Assembly: GCA_021849765.1 (NCBI GenBank)
Contig: JAJZSM010000035.1
Coordinates: 1 to 10,403 of the forward strand
Origin: Actinomycetes bacterium
GTDB lineage: Bacteria; Actinomycetota; Acidimicrobiia; Acidimicrobiales; RAAP-2
DNA: 10,403 nucleotides
Direction: 5' to 3'
The stretch's first letter is position 1. The number at the start of each line of letters is the position of its first letter. The notes below the pieces were generated by a model. The model was not told the origin of the DNA. It searched no databases and saw nothing but the letters and a program-made list of their open reading frames with translations. The position numbers and the translations under genes are program-made. Below, piece by piece: positions 1-5,225 of this stretch.

Positions 1-612
1 GCAACGGTTGTCTTTCCACCTGACATCCGCGACGCCAACATCGGCTTCCTCTTCGCGCCCACCTATCACCACGCCCTCGCCCACTTGACGCCAATTCGCC
101 GCGCGCTCGGCTTTCGCACCGTCTTCAACGTGCTCGGCCCGCTGGCTAATCCGGCGCGCGTGGGCCGTGGCGTAATCGGCGTCGCCCAGAGCCATCACCT
201 GGAATCGATGGCCGAGGTTCTCGCGGCACGCGGGGTCGTCAAGACGATGCTCGTCAACGCTGACGACGGGCTCGACGAACTGTCACTCGGGACCCCGTCG
301 ACGGTCTACGTCGTCACGGGCGACGGCGTGCGCGTCGAGCGACTCGACGCCGCCGCCGAGTTGGGCCGCCACCACAGCGCAGAAGCGATCCGCGGCGCCG
401 ACGTCACGCACAACGTGGCCGTCGTACACCGATTCCTGGCCGGTGAGCCCGGTCCGGTGTTCGACGTCGCGTGCGCCAATGCCGCTCTCGCCTTGATTAC
501 CGCCGATCGGGCCGAGAACCTGTCCGAGGGTTTCGACATGGCCGCCGAGAGCGTGCGCAGTGGACGCGCCGGCGAATCACTCGAGCGGCTGATCGCCGTC
601 AGTAACGCCTAG
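1..612 (+). CDS. trpD: Anthranilate phosphoribosyltransferase, C-terminal part (5' end outside window)
   Basis: TrpD joins anthranilate to PRPP to give phosphoribosyl-anthranilate, the second step from chorismate to tryptophan, in the cytosol. The frame is open from base 1, so 203 C-terminal residues of a protein usually about 340 long are visible. Family marks seen are FLFAP followed by a His-rich stretch, RRALGFRTVFN, NVLGPLANP and DGLDE (residues 89-93 of the visible part), whose acidic pair binds magnesium in known enzymes. The stretch usually reading HG-x-DGLDE reads NA-D-DGLDE here. The family's C-terminal LNAA motif appears as ANAA. The TAG stop (610-612) overlaps the stop of the opposing carbonic-anhydrase-like gene. 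The N-terminal helical domain and the PRPP-loop glycines lie off the window. The family call is secure; activity cannot be judged from the part seen. Confidence 0.95.
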   Translation, partial: ATVVFPPDIRDANIGFLFAPTYHHALAHLTPIRRALGFRTVFNVLGPLANPARVGRGVIGVAQSHHLESMAEVLAARGVVKTMLVNADDGLDELSLGTPSTVYVVTGDGVRVERLDAAAELGRHHSAEAIRGADVTHNVAVVHRFLAGEPGPVFDVACANAALALITADRAENLSEGFDMAAESVRSGRAGESLERLIAVSNA

Positions 613-1124
613 AGGACGCGCAACGCCTCTTTGTAGCGTCGCGCGTTCTCCACGTAAAGTGCGGCCCCCTCGGCGATCGCCTGGACGTCACTGGCCTCGG
701 GCTTGATCGACGCTGGCACGCCCACGGCGAGGGCGCGCTCGGGTACCTCGGTGCGATTGCGCACGACGGCACCCGCGGCGACGGTCGCGCCGGTGTGGAC
801 GTGCACCTCGTGCAGGACCACCGAGCCGCTGCCGATCAGAGCGCCGTCGTGGACGACGCAGCCCTCGAGGTGCACGATATGTCCGACGACACAGTCCGAG
901 CCGATGACCGTGGGGTACTCGGCCACCGCGTGCACGACGGTTCCGTCCTGGATCGAGGTCCGCTCCCCCACGATGATGGTGCCGTAGTCACCCCGTAACA
1001 CCGCCCCGGGCCAGACGGAGTACTGGGCCCCGATACGCACGTCGCCGATCACCACAGCGTCGGGATGGACGAACGCGTCTTGATCGATCTGGGGAACTCG
1101 GTCACCGAGGGCGTAGATAGGCAC
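609..1124 (-). CDS. Gamma-carbonic-anhydrase-like left-handed beta-helix protein
   Basis: This 171-residue protein belongs to the gamma-carbonic anhydrase / PaaY / YrdA group of hexapeptide-repeat trimers. Repeats such as VVIGDVRIG, AVLRGD and IIVGERTSIQDGTVVH fill residues about 20-125, followed by a C-terminal alpha-helix (about 145-170). RGD (44-46) and IQD (58-60) match the family. Expected zinc ligands are H65, H82 and a His five residues after H82. The first two are present, but residue 87 is Glu (GHIVHLEGC), with a His at 85 instead. CO2 hydration is therefore uncertain. The start is GTG at 1124, five bases after a perfect AGGAGG. It is the last gene of the operon, 9 nt after the zinc-ribbon gene, and its stop overlaps the trpD stop. 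The fold and family are clear; the substrate is unknown. Confidence 0.9.
   Translation of the reverse strand: MPIYALGDRVPQIDQDAFVHPDAVVIGDVRIGAQYSVWPGAVLRGDYGTIIVGERTSIQDGTVVHAVAEYPTVIGSDCVVGHIVHLEGCVVHDGALIGSGSVVLHEVHVHTGATVAAGAVVRNRTEVPERALAVGVPASIKPEASDVQAIAEGAALYVENARRYKEALRVL
611..634 (+). terminator. Possible weak intrinsic terminator of trpD
   Basis: AGAGG (611-615) pairs with CCTCT (626-630). Two more C-G pairs form inside after a one-base bulge, leaving a CGCAA loop, and the hairpin is followed by TTGT. It begins inside the trpD stop codon and lies within the 3' coding end of the opposing gene. The stem is short and the T-run poor, so this is a tentative call. Confidence 0.3.
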
Positions 1125-1129
1125 TCCAA

Positions 1130-1135
1130 CCTCCT
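1130..1135 (-). promoter_or_regulatory. Strong Shine-Dalgarno (AGGAGG) for the carbonic-anhydrase-like gene
   Basis: AGGAGG on the minus strand sits five bases before the GTG at 1124 and fixes that start. It overlaps the TAG stop (1136-1134) of the upstream zinc-ribbon gene, so ribosomes ending there land on the next initiation site. It is the best ribosome-binding site in the window. Confidence 0.8.
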
Positions 1136-1316
1136 AGTGGCTCAGCCACATGATCAACTGATAGAGCCGCCAGACCAGGTAGATGGCCGTGGCGACCACG
1201 AAGAACTTCCATCGTAACGGCATCGGCTCGGGCGTTGGTTCCTCGACGGAGTTGCCACAGACCTCACAGACGTCGCCTTCGACCGGACGGTCACAGGTCT
1301 CACACCACTTGGCCAT
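1134..1316 (-). CDS. Small zinc-ribbon, single-span membrane protein
   Basis: This 60-residue protein has two CxxC pairs (C5/C8 and C17/C20), a typical zinc-ribbon knuckle. A Pro/Glu-rich linker (about 24-34) and one hydrophobic helix (about 37-58, containing FFVVATAIYLVW) follow. The positive WRWK-type residues and the helix at the extreme C-terminus suggest a tail-anchored protein with the zinc ribbon in the cytosol; that topology is inferred. It starts with ATG at 1316, and the last base of the der stop (TGA) is the first base of this ATG, so translation should be coupled to Der. No Shine-Dalgarno is seen. I do not recognise a named family and give no function. The four cysteines, the plausible helix and the tight fit in the operon make it a real gene rather than a chance ORF. 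Confidence 0.8.
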   Translation of the reverse strand: MAKWCETCDRPVEGDVCEVCGNSVEEPTPEPMPLRWKFFVVATAIYLVWRLYQLIMWLSH

Positions 1317-2605
1317 CAGTCAACGCGGATCCGAACGCGCAGCGGCGTGGACCCGAGTTCGAAGCGCTCGCGCAGCGAGCGCTCCACGTAGCGCAAGTAG
1401 GTCGCGGGTAGCCGTCCCGCTACGAAGAGCGTGAAGGTCGGCGGCTCGATCGCGCCCTGGACGGCGTAGCGGATCTTGCCCGTGGGTGCCGGTTGTTTGA
1501 TTTGCAGGTCGCGGATGGCGCGGTTGAGTGCACCCGTGGGGACTCGCTTGACGTAGTCGGCAGCCGACTCCTGCAGCGCCGGCAGCAGTCGATGCACGCC
1601 CTTGCCCGACGTGGCGGTCGTCTTGAGTACGGGGGCGTCGCCGAGGAAGGCGAGCTTGTCGCCCACCGTGGCGAGCACGTTGGGTCGGTCATCGGTCGCG
1701 ATGAGCTCCCACTTGTTGAGAACGACGATGGCGGGGCAACCCGCCGCCGCGATGCGTTCGGCGAGCCGTTGATCCTGACCAGTTGCCCCAACGGTGGCGT
1801 CGATGACGAGGACCGCGATGTCGGCGCGGTCGAGCGCATCGAGACTGCGCAGCACCGCGTAGGTCTCCAGTCCGGCCTCGGTCTTGGCCCGACGGCGCAT
1901 TCCCGCGGTGTCGATGAACCGGATCGGTCCACTGTCGGTCTCCACCACCGTGTCCACCGCGTCTCGCGTGGTGCCGGGCATATCGTGCACGACGGAGCGT
2001 TCCTCACCGATCAACTTGTTGAACAGCGTGGACTTACCCACGTTGGGCCGTCCGACGATCGCTACGCGTAGCGCGCCGTCGTTCACGTCGGTCTCGGGCT
2101 CCTCGGCGACCTCCTGAAGTGAGTCGACCAGGTGGTCGAGCAGGTCGCCCGCACCCCGGCCGTGTAGCGCACTCACGAAGTGCGGGTCCCCCGCGCCGAG
2201 ACTCAAGAATTCCCACCCCGAACTCTCGTGCACGGCGTCGTCGACCTTGTTGACAACGAGCGAGACGGGGCGACCGCTGCGCAGGGCCCACCGTGCGGCC
2301 TGGCGATCCTCTTCCATCAGCCCCGTCGCGACGTCCACCACCAGCAAGACGTGGTCGGCGCTCGCGATGGCGCGTTCGGCCTGTTCAGAGACCTTCGCCT
2401 CGAGTGCGTCGCCCTGGGCCAGCCAGCCGCCCGTGTCCACGAGGTCAAAGGTGATCGCGCGCCACTCGACCTCGACGCTCTTGCGGTCGCGCGTTACGCC
2501 GCGGTGCTCCTCGACGACCGCCACGCGACGTCCGGCGAGTCGGTTGACGAGCGAGCTCTTACCCACGTTGGGCCGTCCCACGATCACGATCTGGGGACGG
2601 CTCAT
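1316..2605 (-). CDS. der: Ribosome-assembly GTPase Der (EngA)
   Basis: Der is an essential double GTPase that helps mature the 50S subunit. The 429 residues are near the usual 430-490. GTPase domain 1 has GRPNVGKS (10-17), DTGG (57-60), NKVD (119-122) and SAL (145-147). Domain 2 has GRPNVGKS (185-192), DTAG (232-235) and NKWE (297-300). A KH-like domain covers about 355-429. The second G4 motif has Glu where NKxD normally has Asp, a conservative change in the base-recognising residue. The ATG at 2605 lies in an ATGA overlap with the stop of the DUF512 gene, and its own stop overlaps the zinc-ribbon start. No Shine-Dalgarno is seen, so expression probably depends on coupling within the operon started at 3978. 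Pairing with a DUF512 gene upstream is a common arrangement for der. Confidence 0.98.
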   Translation of the reverse strand: MSRPQIVIVGRPNVGKSSLVNRLAGRRVAVVEEHRGVTRDRKSVEVEWRAITFDLVDTGGWLAQGDALEAKVSEQAERAIASADHVLLVVDVATGLMEEDRQAARWALRSGRPVSLVVNKVDDAVHESSGWEFLSLGAGDPHFVSALHGRGAGDLLDHLVDSLQEVAEEPETDVNDGALRVAIVGRPNVGKSTLFNKLIGEERSVVHDMPGTTRDAVDTVVETDSGPIRFIDTAGMRRRAKTEAGLETYAVLRSLDALDRADIAVLVIDATVGATGQDQRLAERIAAAGCPAIVVLNKWELIATDDRPNVLATVGDKLAFLGDAPVLKTTATSGKGVHRLLPALQESAADYVKRVPTGALNRAIRDLQIKQPAPTGKIRYAVQGAIEPPTFTLFVAGRLPATYLRYVERSLRERFELGSTPLRVRIRVD

Positions 2606-3978
2606 GAGGTCACCAGGTTGCGCGGCCGTACACGCTCGAGCGTCTCGCGCAGGTCATTACCCGTGGTGGTCACGGTGGTGACCGGTCGAGGTAGGTCCTC
2701 GAGGCCGAGTCCGTCGAGGAAACGACCCTCGGAGAGGCAGACGTCGGGCAGCAGGACCGTCGAATCCACGGGCAGCGTTTCGAGGGTGCGTGCGATGTCA
2801 AAGCCGGTCAACAGTCCCGCGACCTTGATGTTGCCCCCGAAGTAGCGATTCTCGACCGCCACGACATCGACCTCGCCAAATCCGTGGTCATCGAGCAGTC
2901 CGCGAAGCAGTGGTGCGGCGTATTCGCCGGTTAACACGACCACTCGCCCGTCGCCGTCAGTTCCGTCGCCACCACCGCGTACGGCGCGGTAGCCCCACGC
3001 CGGCGCGCCGTCGACCGACTGGAAGAAGCCCGAGCCGAGCGTCGCCATCGGCAGGCGCTCAGCGAAACTCTTCGTGAAGGCCGCCACCATACCGATCCCG
3101 TTCTCCGCCTCGTCCAGGCTGTCGTAGAAGTCTTCACGTGGTGGTGTGGTGCCAGCGACTAGGTAGAACTCATCGCTCGCGTAGAAGAGAGCTTTGCCCA
3201 CCAGGTCACGGGCGAGTTCGCGATACCGGGCGACGAGGTCGATGACGTGACGGGCCTCGTCGGCGCGGTGCGAGCGCATGGTCGCCTCGGCCGAGAAGTC
3301 ACTGACCCCAACGGGCACCAACGCCACCGACGCCACGCTCGGGTATTGACTCAGGATGTCCTGCATGGTCTGTTCCAGATGGTCCCCGTCGTTGACCTCG
3401 GGACAGACCACGACCTGGACGTGCACGGTGATTTCGGCGCGTAGGAGCTCGCGCAACCAGCGCAGGCTTGTCGCGCCCCGCGGGTTGCGCAGCATGGACG
3501 CGCGCAACTCGGGATCGGTCGTGTGCACCGAGACGTAGAGCGGCGACAGTCCCTCCTCGATCACTCGTTCTAGGTCGAACTCGGTGAAGCGAGTGAGCGT
3601 TGTGTAATTGCCGTAGAGGAACGAGAGACGGAAGTCGTCGTCCTTCACGTACAGCGAGCGACGCATCCCCTTGGGTAATTGGTAGATGAAGCAGAACGAG
3701 CAGTGGTTGTCACACGTACGGATCCGGTCGAAGACCGCCGAATCGATGGCGAGACCGAGTGGCTGACCGGGTTCCTTGGTGATGACCACCTTGCGCTCGA
3801 GTAGATCCCCGTCGCGCTTAACGAGCAGCGTGACGTCCGCGCCATCAATCAGCTGCTGATATTCGATGATGTCGGTCGGCGCGCGCCCGTTGATCGTCAG
3901 CAGCTCATCACCAACGCACAAGTCCGCCCCACCGGCGGGCGACGACTGCGCGATGGACGCGATACGGACCTTGGACAC
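2602..3978 (-). CDS. PDZ–radical SAM–DUF512 protein
   Basis: The protein has 458 residues. An N-terminal PDZ-like domain (about 4-68, with AGGADLCVGDELLTING) is followed by a radical-SAM-type iron-sulfur region. C89, C93 and C96 give the classic CxxxCxxC that holds a 4Fe-4S cluster and SAM, and are followed by FIYQLPKGMR. The C-terminal DUF512 part shows VVVLTGEYAAPLL, VENRYFGGNIKVAGLLTG (about 376-392) and LPDVCLSEGRFLDG. The family is widespread and often sits beside der, but its reaction is not known to me; a link to ribosome or RNA maturation would be guesswork. The start is GTG at 3978, supported by a -10-like TAGGCT six bases upstream, which predicts a leaderless mRNA. It is first in the four-gene operon, and its TGA overlaps the der ATG by 4 nt. 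Confidence 0.93.
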   Translation of the reverse strand: MSKVRIASIAQSSPAGGADLCVGDELLTINGRAPTDIIEYQQLIDGADVTLLVKRDGDLLERKVVITKEPGQPLGLAIDSAVFDRIRTCDNHCSFCFIYQLPKGMRRSLYVKDDDFRLSFLYGNYTTLTRFTEFDLERVIEEGLSPLYVSVHTTDPELRASMLRNPRGATSLRWLRELLRAEITVHVQVVVCPEVNDGDHLEQTMQDILSQYPSVASVALVPVGVSDFSAEATMRSHRADEARHVIDLVARYRELARDLVGKALFYASDEFYLVAGTTPPREDFYDSLDEAENGIGMVAAFTKSFAERLPMATLGSGFFQSVDGAPAWGYRAVRGGGDGTDGDGRVVVLTGEYAAPLLRGLLDDHGFGEVDVVAVENRYFGGNIKVAGLLTGFDIARTLETLPVDSTVLLPDVCLSEGRFLDGLGLEDLPRPVTTVTTTGNDLRETLERVRPRNLVTS

Positions 3979-3990
3979 CGATCTAGCCTA
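3978..3990 (-). promoter_or_regulatory. Leaderless-type promoter of the DUF512–der operon
   Basis: On the minus strand TAGGCT (3990-3985, matching the actinobacterial -10 TANNNT) is followed by six bases and then the GTG start at 3978. Transcription would begin at or within a base of the start codon. No good -35 is seen; the closest candidate, TTGACC, is only about 11 bases upstream. The same layout is found for ispH and upstream of the glycosyltransferase. Confidence 0.6.
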
Positions 3991-3999
3991 CTGGTGCCT

Positions 4000-4012
4000 C
4001 TGGTCAAACCAG
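4000..4012. promoter_or_regulatory. Inverted repeat CTGGT-N3-ACCAG between divergent promoters
   Basis: Perfect 5-bp arms flank CAA, and a further direct CTGGT lies at 3991-3995. The centre is about 28 bases upstream of the predicted minus-strand start and 45 upstream of the ispH start, so a bound protein could affect both. The arms are short and could be chance; no regulator is identified. Confidence 0.25.
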
Positions 4013-4038
4013 CGGGTCGCCACTCCGGGGCGACTCAC

Positions 4039-4051
4039 TAGGCTGACGGCG
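4039..4051 (+). promoter_or_regulatory. Leaderless-type promoter of ispH
   Basis: TAGGCT (4039-4044) is followed by GACGGC and then GTG at 4051, the same hexamer and spacing as the divergent DUF512 promoter. There is no Shine-Dalgarno before this GTG, which supports a leaderless transcript. A -35 element is not evident. Confidence 0.6.
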
Positions 4052-5088
4052 TGTCCGTTGACCGAGTCATACTCGCAGCGCCGCGCGGGTTCTGCGCGGG
4101 CGTCGAGAAGGCGATCAAAGCCCTCGACTGGATGACGCGCATCTTCGCCGCTCCGGTGTACTGCTACCACGAGATCGTCCACAACCGCTTCGTCGTGGAC
4201 CACTTCCGATCCCTCGGCGTCGTCTTCGTCGACGACATTGCCGACGTGCCAGCGGGTGCACCAGTCATGCTGAGCGCCCACGGATCACCACCGTCGGTCA
4301 TCGAGTTCGCCAAGGCGGCGGGTGGAACGGTCGTCGACGCGGTGTGTCCGCTCGTGACCAAAGTGCACCACGAACTGAAGGTTCGCTCGCGTAAGGGCTA
4401 CACGGTGCTCTACGTCGGCCACGAGGGTCACGAGGAGGCGGTCGGCACGATGGCGGTCGCCCCCGAGTCGGTCCACTTGATCGAGTCCATCGAGGACATC
4501 GACGCACTCGACGATCAGACGGGGCCGTTCGCGCTGCTCAGCCAGACCACCCTCAGCCTGGACGAGTGGCAGGATATCCGCGACTACGCGCTCGAGCGGT
4601 TCCCCGAGATCTGGATGCCGAACCGCAGCGACCTCTGCTTTGCCACCACCAACCGCCAGGCGGCGCTGCGCGCAATCTGCGCTGAGGCCGACGCGGTGGT
4701 TGTGATCGGGTCGGCCAACTCCTCGAACACCGTGGCGTTGGCGAAGGTCGCCGCGGCCGCGGGCTGTCCGCGGGTCTTGCGCGTCAACGGGGCCCAGGAC
4801 CTGCCCGACGACCTGACGGGTGTCGTCGCGGTCACCGCGGGGGCGTCGGCCCCCGAGTCGATTGTGAACGATGTCTTGGCCGTTCTCGACCCCGCCGCGG
4901 GCGTTGAAGTCCACGCCGAGACCGTCGAAGACGAGTACTTCCCACCGCCGCCGGAACTGCGTGAGATGTTGCGAGCGCTCGCCGCGCTCCTCGATGTCGT
5001 CTTTCAGACACCGGTGACGTCCGAACTCGACGGTCAGAGTGACCGCGACTTCACAGCGGCCCAGGTGCTCGCGACCAGTTCGCGTTAG
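4051..5088 (+). CDS. ispH: 4-hydroxy-3-methylbut-2-enyl diphosphate reductase (IspH/LytB)
   Basis: IspH performs the last step of the MEP pathway, reducing HMBPP to IPP and DMAPP with a 4Fe-4S cluster in the cytosol. The 345 residues carry the three cluster cysteines C15 (PRGFCAGVEKA), C99 (DAVCPLVTKVH) and C196 (DLCFATTNRQ). They also have the substrate-binding H44 (EIVHNR), H77 (SAHGSP) and H127 with E129 (GHEGHEEAVGTM), LSQTTLS (163-169), SANSSN (221-226) and VTAGASAPE (261-269). A tail of some 30 residues after about 312 exceeds the short bacterial forms and looks poorly conserved. The GTG start is chosen because the family's N-terminus begins a few residues later and a leaderless promoter fits it exactly. 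It is transcribed away from the DUF512–der operon, and the glycosyltransferase downstream has its own promoter signal. Confidence 0.98.
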   Translation: MSVDRVILAAPRGFCAGVEKAIKALDWMTRIFAAPVYCYHEIVHNRFVVDHFRSLGVVFVDDIADVPAGAPVMLSAHGSPPSVIEFAKAAGGTVVDAVCPLVTKVHHELKVRSRKGYTVLYVGHEGHEEAVGTMAVAPESVHLIESIEDIDALDDQTGPFALLSQTTLSLDEWQDIRDYALERFPEIWMPNRSDLCFATTNRQAALRAICAEADAVVVIGSANSSNTVALAKVAAAAGCPRVLRVNGAQDLPDDLTGVVAVTAGASAPESIVNDVLAVLDPAAGVEVHAETVEDEYFPPPPELREMLRALAALLDVVFQTPVTSELDGQSDRDFTAAQVLATSSR

Positions 5089-5090
5089 CG

Positions 5091-5110
5091 CGACGAGCGC
5101 TCGAGCGTCG
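5091..5110. repeat. Imperfect inverted repeat after ispH
   Basis: Arms CGACG and CGTCG flank a 10-base centre that contains the self-complementary CGCTCGAGCG (5098-5107), three bases after the ispH stop. It could form a small hairpin and help end ispH transcription, but there is no T-run and the centre has mismatches. The same 10-mer occurs at 2633-2642, 4589-4598 and 8565-8574. Confidence 0.3.
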
Positions 5111-5136
5111 GTCCTGGCCGTGGGCCGCACGGGGAC

Positions 5137-5151
5137 TAGTATCGCAAGGTG
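5137..5151 (+). promoter_or_regulatory. Leaderless-type promoter upstream of the glycosyltransferase
   Basis: TAGTAT (5137-5142) is followed by six bases and GTG at 5149, the same geometry as at ispH and DUF512. Here the GTG opens a 24-codon ORF, not the glycosyltransferase itself. A transcript starting near 5149 would carry a leader of about 77 nt before the ATG at 5226. Confidence 0.55.
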
Positions 5152-5223
5152 CCTGTTGCGCTGGCCACCACCCGCGTCCTGGGCTTTTGCCGGGCGATTG
5201 CGGCGGTGACGGAGAAAGAGTAG
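5149..5223 (+). CDS. Candidate 24-residue leader peptide / upstream ORF
   Basis: The ORF runs from GTG at 5149 to TAG at 5221-5223. The peptide begins MPVALATTRVLGFCRA and ends TEKE; it is mildly hydrophobic in the middle and has one cysteine. Its start lies six bases after a TANNNT -10, so it would be read leaderless. Its stop is two bases before the glycosyltransferase ATG, and its last codons contain the purine-rich GGAGAAAGAG (5211-5220) that serves as ribosome-binding site for that gene. It is in a different frame from the glycosyltransferase. It could couple translation of the two, act as an attenuator, or be an accident. There is no run of one amino acid as in classical attenuators. 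Only the position supports it. Confidence 0.4.
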   Translation: MPVALATTRVLGFCRAIAAVTEKE

Positions 5224-5225
5224 GG

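Noticed and set aside
1363..1383. Perfect 9-bp hairpin AGCGCTCGC-GCA-GCGAGCGCT inside der
   Set aside because: It falls in the KH-domain codons for ERSLRER, where repeated GAG-CGC codons generate the symmetry; no T-run and about 50 bases before the stop, so not a convincing terminator.
2180..2845. Plus-strand open frame opposite der and the DUF512 gene
   Set aside because: Shadow frame over the der P-loop and DUF512 C-terminus with no motif of its own.
5187..5225. TTG start 13 codons upstream for the glycosyltransferase
   Set aside because: The added Gly-rich residues have no family similarity and the ATG at 5226 has a purine-rich ribosome-binding site.
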